Counted from the stretch's first letter, positions 13,035 to 23,158 are shown. The stretch: DNA of 64,000 nucleotides from Clarireedia homoeocarpa (GCA_001465935.1 LNKV01000017.1:73499-137498), one strand, 5' to 3'. Translations and numbers: made by a program. Notes: generated by a model from the sequence alone, not told the origin.

Positions 13035-13810
13035 TTATTATCAACTCCCCTGTGTTCGCACTATAGTACTCTTAATTCGCCAGAAGATGGCTTTAAATAC
13101 TCAACAAGAGGGGTACTGGCGTGCGAGCTATACCTGAAGGTAATCAGTCCTTCTTCAACTCTGTGGAGTTTGTACGACGGCTAGCACTTTGTTGTTTAGC
13201 TCTGCAAAGCGGCAACAGAGGTTGAGGTGAAATATCCAAGCTATACTGATCGCAATCCTACTGGAGAGGCGATCACGAAGGAGCGCCGCTGTACGTTAGA
13301 ATCCTATCCCAGTCTCCCCGGGCCGGTACGCCCGTAATGCTGTACAGTGTTGGCTGGCAGTGAGCACGATTATCGACGGAGGCAGCCTTCAAGCAAGAGA
13401 GAAAAGCTTTCAAGCGGGCCGGCACCGATCGCCAATGTTCAAACCCTACAAGTCGTCGCACAATGGCTTGAGATCCGAGCTCGGTCGAGTATTCCCTTAT
13501 TCTTGGAGTCGCCTTCATTCCGACTTCGCAACTACTATGTGGCCTTTGCTACGTACGTACTGTACCACTTCTTACCTGACTCGTACGACCTACCTGAGTC
13601 TTATCATTTACTCCGCTGGCCCCCCTTATATCCTAAGCGAAGCGACCTAATTCGTTTATACCCTTTCATGAGTTGTGTACTTGCATGACCTGTTCCGATT
13701 CAACCTGTCCGGCGGGATGAATCATTACTTCCTTTTAAGCAGCAGGATTACCCCAGTTAATCTTAATCCCTTCAGATATCCTGATCTGCTTAATTTCACT
13801 TCACTTCTCA

Positions 13811-14599
13811 ATGGATCCGAACATAGTTCTCGCAGAGCTTCAAGAGACTCTCCGTTATATAAGAGGCGAAATCACTTTCTTGCGCGAGCAATTCGCTGCT
13901 GTTACGACTACCATTCCACTACCTGCTGATCCTACTACTTCTCGTCCGAAGCCTTCACTGCCGTATCCCGACAAGTTCGCTAGTAATGCCCGTAAGTACG
14001 ATACCTAGCTTACTTCTATTAAGGCTAAGCTAGCTGTCGACGGCCCAGCTATAGGCAACTCAGTTGCTCAGTTCAACTACGTCTTCCTGAACCTTGAGTC
14101 CAATATCCAGTCGATTATCCTCCCTTAGCTTGAAGCTGAATAACTGGATTATCGTACGATTCTTGCTTCACTTACCTGTATCTATACCAACCCGCATAAG
14201 ATCCGTGAAGTAAAGGATCGACTTAATAGACTTACTCAAGGAACTGACTCCCTGAGTACCTACATCGCCAAGTTTGAACGCCTGGTTGGTGAAGCTCGAG
14301 TACGCTACTACCCTGATGATGTTTTGATTAAGAGCTTCCGCAAAGGGCTACCCAAAGCTACTCAAGCACGCTTGATCGATAGAGGCCCGGAACCGATAGA
14401 GCTTGACAACTTCATTGTATATGTTCAGCGTTTAGTTAACCCTACTTCCACCTCTCCCTTTATATTACACTCTCCTGTAGTCGTACAAACATCGACTATA
14501 CTGTATCATTATTCTGGTCCCTTCCGTCGGCCCTCCGTAGCCAATCCCCCTGGAGATCCGATAGATGTCAATGTGCTCGAAGCAGTGGAAGAGGATTAG
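13811..14599 (+). pseudogene. Retrotransposon Gag-like protein with three in-frame stops
   Basis: One frame of 262 codons from an ATG at 13811 to a TAG at 14597, broken by TAG (14006) and two further stops (TAG and TAA) near 14128-14142. The N-terminus suggests a coiled coil (VLAELQETLRYIRGEITFLR). The C-terminal half has the hallmark of Ty3/gypsy Gag (retrotrans_gag family): VKDRLNRLTQGTDSLSTYIA, KFERLVGEARV, LIKSFRKGLPKATQARLIDR. No CCHC knuckle is visible. The stops again sit at positions fitting former Gln codons. It is the only coding remnant inside the LTR element. Confidence 0.8.
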
Positions 14600-14671
14600 G
14601 TGGTTTTTATTTATCTTTTTGTAGACCTTAAGTTATTCTTTTAAAATCGCTCGAGGGCGAGCTTCTTTGAA

Positions 14672-14692
14672 GGGGGGGGGGGGGGGGGGGGG
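14672..14692 (+). repeat. G21 homopolymer next to the 3' LTR
   Basis: Twenty-one consecutive G, preceded by GAA and followed by TAG and the LTR start. Position fits an expanded polypurine tract. The length may also reflect slippage or assembly error. Confidence 0.8.
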
Positions 14693-14695
14693 TAG

Positions 14696-14847
14696 TGTGA
14701 CGATTCCGGCTGAATCGTATATACAGGCTAGTGTAGGCATATGATACACTGGCCTATATAAGAGCCTATATCTTCCAACCTGTAGTTAGCTCTTTAGTTG
14801 ATAATTCTAAGGTATACTCGAATCTACTTTACAGACGTGTTGTCACA
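14696..14847 (+). repeat. 3' LTR
   Basis: 152-bp copy of the repeat at 12883-13034. It retains the canonical TG...CA ends (TGTGACG...TTGTCACA). Confidence 0.9.
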
Positions 14848-15798
14848 GGTAATCAACACTATTCGATCTGACTCCCTTCCCTCTAGTACTATACTATATA
14901 AAGTATAGTTCAGCCGCAAGCCTCCGCAAAAGCTAGATAAGTTACTTAAGGATAGAGATATACTTAGACTTATTGATATTGAAGAGACAATCCCTGATCC
15001 TGACTCCGAAGGTACTGCCTCTGAGTATAGTATACCTCTAGAAGAGATTACTACTGATACTTCTACTACTCTAGAAGAGACTACCCCTGATTCTCCTACT
15101 GCCCCGAAAGAAGACCTTGTACCTACTCTTAATCAGAGGGTAATCAACTATACTACTAAGGAGAATATCCGTATAGTTCGAAGAAAGGGGGGCAAGGCAG
15201 TAATATACTATAACCTACAAAAGGTTGCTACCCTTCAGATTCCAGTTAAGCTCCGATTTGGACTTGAGGTACACTGCTTGCTAGTAAGGATTATTGAGGT
15301 CTACAAGAAAGGTTACAAGCTTGTATATAAGTATAGCGAGTTGATATATCTATACTCCTCCAAGGTCCTCAACAAGCTAGTCTCTCAAAGTATCTATACC
15401 TATCTCCCTACTACAGATAGAAGCAAGATCAGCTTGAATAAAGTAGTACAAAAGATAAACGGAAGAGAGACTATTAGTATATCGTAAAAGGCTAGGAGAA
15501 AGGCAAATAAGAGGAAAGGTGATACTACAGCTGAAGCACTATTGGCCAAAAGAGCGGCGGTAAGAGATAAAGGGGATAATACAACAGGAAGAGTAGAGGT
15601 ATAAGTAGGAGTATCTGGCAATAGTATAACTACTAGGGCAAGAGCAAGTAAGGATAATATAGTTTAGATGTCTTCCACTTAGTATATTTGTACTTGAAAT
15701 CTCTACTCTCAATCAATATTAATATTTATTCTTATTTCTGTATAGCTTCACTATTGCCTAATCAGGAAATGATGATGTGGTATGTACGCAGGAGGTTA

Positions 15799-15998
15799 AT
15801 CCCCTATATCAATATAGGAGACCGACCTTCCCATATCAATATAGGAACTCTCCCATATTGATATAGGAATCTGTGTAGGTATATGGGATGGAGTGTAGCT
15901 ATTTGGGATATCCCATATAGCTACACCTCCTATATGCATATGGGGACCTCCTATATGCATATGGGATGTTCCCATATTGATATGGGAGGTTCCAGATC
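15799..15998. repeat. Right subterminal palindrome array and terminal inverted repeat
   Basis: At least seven small palindromes lie within 200 bp. They include CCTATATCAATATAGG (15803-15818), CCCATATCAATATAGG, CCCATATTGATATAGG, two copies of CCTATATGCATATGGG, and CCCATATTGATATGGG next to the terminal repeat. A larger hairpin with GTGTAGCTAT arms spans 15893-15926 around GGGATATCCC. The motifs mirror those at the left end. Confidence 0.85.
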
Positions 15999-16024
15999 GC
16001 GTTATAAAAACTGACCGTCTGTAG

Positions 16025-16759
16025 GTTTATGGCTGCGGGATGTCGCATCCTCTGCCCCTGTTCAACATGTCTATGTTGGGACAGACATTGTAGCTGGTTA
16101 CTTTCCAAACAAACCCCAACCCGGAATGTCTTTCCAGATTCAATCTATGAACGATCCATTTCCAATGGAATGGATGAACGTATTCGATTTGGTGCATTCG
16201 AGATTTTCACTCCCAGGGGCAGGGCATCTTTCAATGCAAAATATTATCAATTCCGAAGTCGGAGTATTGAAACCTGGCGGCTGGCTTCAACACATGGAGC
16301 TGCAGCTTGAGGACTACCCCGACCTTGGTCCCGCGATGACAAAGGCGTACCAAGTGATTAGCGATGTTTTCGATGCTGTAGGAGTGGGACATACCTTTTG
16401 GAGGTCTATGAGGAAGCTTCTTGAGGACGCCGGCCTGGAGGAAATTCACTACGAAGTCATAACTATCCCGCTCGGTGCCAAGGAGCTGGGGAATGAGACC
16501 ATTGCAAAGGACAGTGCTTTGAGTATGGTTGCAAATGTTGCATCAATCGTAGCAGGAGCCGGATGTATGTATAACCCTGGACACTTGTATAGATAATAGG
16601 ATATATACTAATATATCTCGAACAACAGATTTTGCTTCGGCTATGTCTGTACCACCAGCAGAGATAGATACTCTGATTAATGATGTAAGAGAGGAATTGG
16701 AGACTATTGGTGGGGAATGGAGATTCCCTATCGTATGGGGCCGGAAACTATTTGAATAA
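16025..16759 (+). pseudogene. SAM-dependent methyltransferase (UMTA/LaeA-like), N-terminus missing
   Basis: Two exons are clear: 16025-16564 and 16629-16759, with a GTATGT donor and CAG acceptor. The first begins after an acceptor (GTCTGTAG) and reads GLWLRDVASS, as if following the missing SAM-binding G-x-G loop. Next come VYVGTDIVAGYFPN (the acidic ribose-binding position), FDLVHSRFSL, LKPGGWLQHMEL and FWRSMRKLLEDAGLEEI, all typical of fungal LaeA-like class I methyltransferases. The frame is intact to the TAA. The upstream exon that should carry the DxGCGTG motif is absent; the transposable element ends 26 bp before the acceptor. Probably a truncated, non-functional remnant, although the coding part has no stops. 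Confidence 0.75.
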
Positions 16760-16987
16760 ATGAAGATTATATATATATAACTTTACGGTGTCAAGAAAAT
16801 GGGGACAAAGTGGTAGGGAGAAGATAGTGGTGCTTCTCCGGATACGAACTTTCCTGAAAACAGGCTTTCAATGCGGAGCCGCCGGAAAAGGGTGGGCAAT
16901 CCTTGTTTACCCCGCTACCCCCCTTCCCGCCTTCAATAATCCATCCCACACTTCTTAATCATGCTTTCTCGGGTTTGATGTGATGCA

Positions 16988-16995
16988 TATATAAG
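16988..16995 (+). promoter_or_regulatory. TATA-like box of the cyclase-family gene
   Basis: TATATAAG lies 75 bp upstream of the ATG at 17070, in an otherwise C/T-rich leader. Confidence 0.45.
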
Positions 16996-17069
16996 CACAC
17001 TATCATAAGATTCTAGCATTCATTTCCCATTCTATCTCATCATTCCCTAACCCCCTCCCTCAACCCAAC

Positions 17070-18469
17070 ATGTCCCCCGCCATCCCACCCTTCTCATCGC
17101 TCCCTCTCTCCCCCTCCGGCCCCCGCGGTAACTCCTGGGGACTCTTCTCCCCTCTCTCATCCTCCTCCGCACCCGACCAACTCGGCACCCTCAACCGTCT
17201 AACCCCGCAAACGACTCTCGCCGCGAGCAAAGAAATCCAACACGGCATCCGCATCTCGACCGATCTCCCGCTGGGCCAACCGCTATCGCCGTGTTTTGGA
17301 CGGCAGAAATTCGTCCATAGGATAGTGAGCAAGAGTCCCAGGACTGTGAACGATGATGTGCTGGAGTTGAATACGCAGAGTGGGAGTCAGTGGGATGGGT
17401 TTAGGCATTTTGGTGAGTTTTTGATCATCTTTTGGAGGAGAGAGGGAAAAAAAGGGGGAGGGTAGAGAGGTGTAGGAGTGGGAGAGGAAGACGGTGGGTG
17501 AGGGATGGGGATAGAGGGAGATTGGAAGAGGAGAAGCTGGTCGATGTGATGTGGGTGGACAGCCATTATATGGTGGTGATTTAGTGATCACCATTTGTGA
17601 TTCAAACCGTCCAACTCTTTTCTGCTGCCTAGGATCAGATGATTGTAAGATAGTAAGACGATTTAGAGAGCAATTCGGGAAGTGGTCCGAAGTTCGATGC
17701 CAGCTAATCTGTAATACGATCTAGGATACCAGGATCACAAGGTCTTTTACAACGGATGTACGCAGGAGGAAATCCAAAATTCGACGAGAAATGGAATAGA
17801 TGGTACGTAGATCACATGAGCCTTTCAAAATAACTCCAGTTAATGCATGGATGTAGTCTGGGTAGAGAACGGCGGTGTCATTGGGCGTGGTGTCCTCCTC
17901 GACTACGCAACATGGGCTGAAAACCAAGGCCGCACCCTCGCTCCTTTAGAAGACACTAAAATCCCACTGTCAGAAATTCTAGCGGTCGCAGAATCCCAAA
18001 ACGTCACCTTCCTCCCCGCCGACATCCTCTTCATCCGCAGTGGGTTCACCAAAGCGCTCGCGCAACTCTCGCCTGAGGACTCCAATGCTTATGCCACGAA
18101 ATCAGTCGTGCATGGTATCGGCGTCGAAGCCGGAGAGGAAATGCTAAAGTGGATATGGGAGAAGGAATTTGCGGCTGTGGCGGGCGATATGCTCGCTTTT
18201 GAGAGTCTGCCGTTTGCGAGTGAGACGCATTGGATGCATGAGTGGCTGTTGGCCGGATGGGGGATGCCGATTGGGGAGTTGTTTGATCTGGAGAGGCTAA
18301 GTGAGGTTTGTAAGGAGAAAGGGAAGTGGGAGTTCTTTTTTAGTAGTGTGCCGCTAAAGGTGAGTGGATGAGTGGGAGAGGTGTGGATTGCATTTTATTG
18401 AACTGACTGACGGGGATTTAGGTACCGGGTGGAGTTGCTAGTCCTCCGAATGGTGTTGCGATTTTGTAA
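17070..18469 (+). CDS. Cyclase-family (kynurenine formamidase-like) hydrolase
   Basis: Four exons (17070-17412, 17725-17802, 17857-18359, 18422-18469) give 323 aa. The fold is that of the putative cyclase/kynurenine formamidase-like family, Zn-dependent amide hydrolases whose fungal members are mostly uncharacterised. Landmarks: LGTLNRLTPQT near residue 40, then SQWDGFRHFGYQDHKVFYNG, where the metal-binding His/Asp segment of the family sits. NGIDVWVENGGVIGRGVLLD follows, then ILFIRSGF, and FAAVAGDMLAFES near the C-terminus. No signal peptide is apparent, so it is probably cytosolic. The substrate is unknown. It neighbours a truncated methyltransferase, but nothing shows they form a cluster. 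Confidence 0.85.
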
Positions 18470-20222
18470 CGGCTAGGTAGGGTGATTTCTAGAATGAAGA
18501 TGTCAGAGCATCATAATATTTGGATATTGTAATCTTTTCTCCTTTTGTTACTTTCTGAAGTAGCCCTTGAGAATGAGCTGCTGCTGTGATAGAGCATCAG
18601 TCGACTTCTTTCGAATGCGGACAGAATTGTATAGATGCTCTTGTTTCATTCACTGTTTAGCACTCCGCAGCACGACTTCTTTCATTATAATAGATCTCTC
18701 ATAGGCAAAAAGTAGTTGATCTGAGAGTGAAGAACATGTTTGACCTTCAAAGCTCCTCTGTGATTACTGTTGATATAGCTGAAATCCATCGACATTTGCA
18801 AGAGCCGCTCGAATGAAACTTATAGATATGTCCGCTTGAGTAGCTCTCTTGGAAACTGACCTACACTATCATTGTTTGCACAAGAGATACAAACATTGTC
18901 TTGTGTTGGGATTTCAGCGAATATGATTTAGGCAGCGTAGTGGAAACCACAGAGGTGTATATCTGCCTTTGTCTGAGCACAAGCAACTAGAGATTGAGAT
19001 GTCGTTAGCCGGAGACGAAAAGACCTTGAAACCCAACCAACACAAGCACCGAGGTGAATCTCTGGAAAACCCCAGAGAGGCAAAGAAGAAACTCACTATG
19101 TATGACGAAGATGCTTTTACATAGATACAATAAGTGTAAAAAAAAGGCTCCCCACATCCAAGAACAGTGGCGCCGACCCCATTGAGCTTGAATAACTTTT
19201 CTCATCAATCCTTCCCGTAACCAACCAACAGAACCCCACCAACATAAGATTTCCATAGAGCATATGCCTAATTACTTAATCCGGCGCGTCTCAGATGGCG
19301 CAATATCAGAATGTGGGGAATTCCGGTCTCGCGGCCATGTTTGCAGACCCGAACAACCAAGTTACAGTACTAATACTCGCGGCAAGCCCGTCCAACCATC
19401 GTCACCCCAATCAGACGTCTATTCCCTTAAGGCTCTAAGGCCAAGCAAGCTTAATATTTCCTCTTTAAGTATCCCGTAATGACGGATCTGCCTTGGTGAT
19501 CAGCCGACCTTCCAGCCCGCTTACTCGAGTCATGCCCGCGAGCAGCCGACGACCTGTCCTCCTCCAAAGCATTTTCCCAACTATCCAGCTACACGACCAT
19601 TCCTTTGCCGTCCGAACCGATCACCCAACACGATAACCGCTAGCAACCAGTGTCTAGAACCCACACCCCTGCGGCCCATCATCTCTCTACACGAAGTAAG
19701 CGACTAATTCCGCACCTTGCCGCGCCAGGAGCTCCCAACCAGACGGCCGATACTCGTGCTCGCGAGACCACCACATGTGGCCAGCGACGATTAGCGCGGC
19801 GGGGAGCCCGGTGCTCTTGCTCTTGCTCATGCTCATGCTCATGCCGCGCCTCGATAAGAGGGCCGGAAAGGTTTCTACCAACACCTGGGGGTCGCGGCCG
19901 TGAGGAAGCGGGTAGGGCTGGGATTGGAAGCTGACTTATAATCCTGCGCTGCGAGGTACTTTGAAGCGGTACCTTCTTCATTCACTCATCACATCCATTC
20001 ATCTAGCTATCTCTTGGCTCCATCATTTCCCAGCTTGGACACTATTTGCCATAATCCTAGTTTCTCAATAGGGGATTTGTCCGCCCCCTTTTTTCCATTT
20101 CCCGACACCACATACAAAGCGAACTGTTCGCTTTGAACAGTTTCCGCGCTGCTGACGTTGGCTCGTTTTAAAGTCTTGAAGTTGATGAGTAGTTCTTTAT
20201 TTCGACGACGGAAACTTAAAGT
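18470..20222. other. Intergenic stretch, no supported gene
   Basis: A 71-codon frame starting with ATG at 19264 has no motif. Open frames on both strands at 19650-19980 come from a Cys/Ser-coding CTTGCT/CATGCT repeat and lack good starts. Nothing else is recognisable. Confidence 0.45.
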
Positions 20223-20669
20223 ATGAAGCCTAGCAAACCGCACCCATTTACTTCCTCCTCTTCCTCTTCATCTTCTCCTTCTCAAACTAATATACCCCAC
20301 CCCTCTCTCCCTCTCCTCCCCTCGACCTCTCAAATCACATCCCTCCCAACCTCTTCCCCCGACAGCTCCGCCGCTATAGCAACACACACCACGACCACCA
20401 CATCTGATCTCGTTACCACGCAGAAGACGCGCATTATCAAGACATACGTGTCCCCTAACAAAAGCACCAAGATCATCCTCGTCACTACCATCATCACTAC
20501 GCAGCAGTTGCTATTCAGCACTGAGCAGAAGAGATGGGTGGTGCGTCGCACGACTGAGATCAAGAAGATGATGGTGCGGCAGCGGTTGCGTGCGAATAGA
20601 ATCGGGCGAGCGGGTGCCGGGGGTGTGGTAAAGCGGAGTAGAGGCAAGGGTGGGAAGAGACGCGGGTAG
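20223..20669 (+). CDS. Hypothetical basic protein, Ser/Thr-rich
   Basis: An unspliced 148-codon frame with an ATG start. The first 70 residues are Ser/Thr/Pro-rich and low in complexity. Residues about 65-105 look more ordered (TTQKTRIIKTYVSPNKSTKI). The tail is strongly basic (Arg/Lys/Gly-rich), which could suit nuclear or nucleic-acid binding. I do not recognise a family. It may be a real small gene or a fragment of a spliced one. Confidence 0.4.
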   Translation: MKPSKPHPFTSSSSSSSSPSQTNIPHPSLPLLPSTSQITSLPTSSPDSSAAIATHTTTTTSDLVTTQKTRIIKTYVSPNKSTKIILVTTIITTQQLLFSTEQKRWVVRRTTEIKKMMVRQRLRANRIGRAGAGGVVKRSRGKGGKRRG

Positions 20670-21316
20670 GGCTTCGATTCCTTGTAGATATTTGTTGGGT
20701 TGCATATGCCTTCTCCCATCACGCGGGCGGGGGACCGTGTTTGGAGATGAACGTTGTATATAGATGTGCGCTATGCTGCTGGCTTGCACTAAGCTGGCGC
20801 TACAGTAGCTGTATATAGATAGTTTTTTTTTTGCATTTGCGCGGAGTTTGGATACCAAAAAAAGGGATCGGATGGAATTGGACCGGAAACAAAAAATTAT
20901 GGTTGCATAGCGTTTAGAGGATAGGATATAGCATAGCATAGAATGGCGTCGGCATAATAATCCTGGGTCTGAGTCCGGAGTTGAGCAATCTATTGCGATT
21001 CGAATTTATATGCCGCCTTCTACTCGTTCTATTGTGCCGTTGGTTGTCTAGTAATTTGTGATAATTTCGAAGCAGGGATAATTATCTAGGGAGGATTCCG
21101 TACGCCGTATATGTGATTCCGAGATCTGATCCGAGGAAGAAAGGACTGCGACAGATTTAACCGTGGTTGTTGAGGATCATCTTCGACATATACCCGTTTA
21201 TCGAATTCGCTGTCTGGTATGTTCCAAGCGCGCCATAGAAAGGATCAAGCACTCATCAACATGCAGACTGTCCCCATCCAAATCTCGCATTGGGATGCCA
21301 TACAACGCTCCACTGC

Positions 21317-21736
21317 TCACACTCTAAAGATCAACCCAATCAATCCCACCACCGCAACCACCACTCCCACGGCCCCGAGCACCTCCACCCAAAACCAAAG
21401 TTTCCCTCTCTTCTCGCTCTGCGCTCTCGCCTTCCTCCAATAATCACTCCCCGCACCCCGTATCATCCCCACCCCAGATCCTACTCGACCTGCTCCAATA
21501 ACCCCATTCCCAATACTAAACTCATCATTTGAACCTCCATCCAAAAGACCCTCCTCAGCCAAATAATTTCTCTCCTGCCCGTCGTCCCCATGAGCACCAC
21601 CGCCAAACGGTCTTGGAAAGAGTTTCCACCATGCGACGGTAGGGAAGAAAGTTGGACGAGAGGCTGAATGTTTCGTCGCTTCTCTGGGTGTCGTTGTAGA
21701 GTCTGGGATTGAAATTGTGAGAGCGCCTGTGGGCAT
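21317..21736 (-). CDS. Hypothetical protein with C-terminal membrane segment
   Basis: An intronless 139-aa frame from ATG 21736. The first 110 residues are hydrophilic and Gly-rich. The C-terminus is a strong transmembrane helix after a basic stretch (SEKRGKLWFWVEVLGAVGVV, continuing hydrophobic to the end), so the product would be tail-anchored. The positive-then-hydrophobic pattern, ATG start and clean stop argue for a real gene. No family is recognised. Confidence 0.5.
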   Translation of the reverse strand: MPTGALTISIPDSTTTPREATKHSASRPTFFPTVAWWKLFPRPFGGGAHGDDGQERNYLAEEGLLDGGSNDEFSIGNGVIGAGRVGSGVGMIRGAGSDYWRKARAQSEKRGKLWFWVEVLGAVGVVVAVVGLIGLIFRV

Positions 21737-22175
21737 GGCTATATTTTTGGTTGGCTTATGTTATTGTGATAAATTGGGATGTGGATGGATGGCTGCAAAG
21801 GTTTGAAAGGAAGGTTTCAGAAGAAGTTCTCATAGGGGTAATTAAAGATGGAGATCTTCGTAGTATTTTGGAAACGGACAGCATCCTCTTTGTTCGGTCA
21901 ATTCGGGTCACAATATGATTTTTAAAGGAATAAAAATGTTGGAAAAATATTCTTTCTTTGTGTGATATATGACATTTGTGCGCGCTTGCGGGCAAACGAA
22001 GAAACGAGGATATACATTCCTCAATGCCATAAATAGATTTCACGATACCAGCTAGCATTCCGCATGCAGATAATTCGCGATAATATGATAGAAGCATTTG
22101 TAGAACTTCTACCTCTATAAATAGTCGGTGCCGCGCTCGTCTTACTGCGCCGCGTTGAAATCAGATGTTCGACAA

Positions 22176-23158
22176 CTATGCCGCGATAGGTTTCATTGAC
22201 TTTGACCACTCCTCCCTCTTGGCCTCCAAGAATTCGCCTTTAGCAAGCCATCTTTGCTCCAGCCATTTGGCTAGCTCCGCATCGGTTTCTGGAAGCTCGT
22301 CAAGCGGAAATCTCTTCACGTCAACGTGAAATTTGTAACCTCGGCTTCCACTCAAATCTCCACAGCTCAGCGACTCCCAAATTGTAGGTGCTTCGTGAAA
22401 TTTATTATGGTGTGAATATGCGATCGTCATGTCATAAACTGCCTTGACGTGCTTAGCTTTGCGCAGATGTTGTACTGTCGTTACGAAACCTTTCGTTCTT
22501 GGGTATAAAAGATGTTTGGGAACTGGTCGATTTTTCTCCTTGCACCAGATTTTCGTCTCTTCGTATTTCTTAGGAGTGAATCTCGTGGCTTCACTAAAGC
22601 TTATGAGCCCTATGCAAGTTAGCACTGCCTCTTTTGGTTCCTCGTATGCTGCTTACATTGTGGCCACTTCTTTACCACCACACCTGCGAATACGCGGTCC
22701 AGTTCCTTCTTGTCCTTCAACCAGTTCCTGCTGACCATGGGCATGCCCATTCCCCAAATACCCCACCCAAGTAACGGTACCCATTTCAGTTCGATTTTCG
22801 CAAACCATCGGCACCTGCTCAGCATTCCAGCTCTGATGGCGAGTGCTTGGATCATGTAAAAGTCGGTCCAGCTAACATGGTTGGCAATGACAATGGCAGT
22901 TTCTCCTTCAGGCAGAACATCTCCAGAGATGCTGATCTTCCCGCCATTGAAAACCTCGAAGATGACTTGAATCCAGTTCCAGTTGGTGAATGCAATGAAA
23001 GACGAGGCATCATATACCCAGTTTGGGAATAGGTAGCTGAAGGGTATAAGTAGAGAGATAAAGACGTCCATAAGGACTAATTCGAGCAGCCATGGCAGAA
23101 CAAGGAGCACTCCACGAATACTCGTGAGAACATCGCTGGCTCCCACTTTGACTCCCAT
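22176..23158 (-). CDS. Lysophospholipid acyltransferase (1-acylglycerol-3-phosphate acyltransferase family)
   Basis: Two exons (22657-23158 and 22176-22609; 47-bp intron, GTAAGC donor) encode 311 aa. The frame starts at ATG 23158 (MGVKVGASDV). Two hydrophobic segments near residues 10-45 should anchor it in the ER membrane. The catalytic H-x4-D box is visible as NHVSWTDF, near residue 95. The third block reads FSEATRFTPKKYEETKIWC instead of the bacterial FPEGTR, followed by HLLYPRTKGFV. The layout resembles the LCLAT/AGPAT3-5 subgroup, which acylates lysophosphatidate or other lysophospholipids. The exact acceptor cannot be told from sequence. Confidence 0.9.

Larger units (their letters stand above)
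12883..14847 (+). mobile_element. Short, probably non-autonomous LTR retroelement (gag only)
   Basis: Two 152-bp direct repeats (12883-13034 and 14696-14847) begin TGTGACGATTCCGGCTGAAT and end TTGTTATA or TTGTCACA. They bound a 1.66-kb interior. The interior encodes a gag-like protein and lacks protease, reverse transcriptase and integrase. A 21-G run (14672-14692) sits at the position of a polypurine tract, immediately before the 3' LTR. The left LTR terminus has lost the canonical CA through C-to-T changes. No 5-bp target duplication is seen (ATATC versus GGTAA). Confidence 0.85.
12046..15667 (+). pseudogene. KRBA2-like rve integrase, split by an LTR element and full of TAG/TAA stops
   Basis: The left part (12046-12882) is one continuous frame with nine stops, eight TAG and one TAA. 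It contains RLVVDLIDFRAFPNRDYC and LYCNNSTKFKSAILVYCKEY, aligning with the first two acidic positions of an rve DDE core; the second is Asn here. The right part (14849-15667) is collinear. It reads FSRKPPQKLD, LLKDRD, and a C-terminal segment (LRFGLEVHCLLVRIIEVYKK) typical of these integrases. About 50 codons normally joining the two parts, including the third catalytic residue, are missing at the insertion point. Most stops sit where Gln is expected, consistent with CAG/CAA to TAG/TAA decay. Confidence 0.7.
11666..15998 (+). mobile_element. Composite element with terminal inverted repeats, carrying a decayed integrase and a nested LTR retroelement
   Basis: The two ends share an exact 15-bp inverted repeat: GATCTGGAACCTCCC at 11666-11680 and its reverse complement at 15984-15998. 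Both ends carry subterminal arrays of small palindromes based on CCCATAT/CCTATAT arms and CATATGCATATG. Inside is one long degraded frame for a retroviral-type (rve) integrase of the kind found in KRAB-A-2-like/SCAN-like host-derived integrases. It is interrupted by a 1.97-kb LTR element. No matching target duplication is visible at the outer ends (left flank GATGG, right flank GCGTT). Superfamily is undetermined; Ginger-like DNA transposons are one possibility because they use rve-type integrases. Confidence 0.7.

Noticed and set aside
19650..19981. Overlapping Arg/Cys/Ser-rich open frames on both strands
   Set aside because: They result from a CTTGCT/CATGCT tandem repeat, lack good starts and have no motif.
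20330..20939. Minus-strand open frames of 130 and 142 codons
   Set aside because: Antisense to the hypothetical gene at 20223-20669, with atypical composition and no motif.
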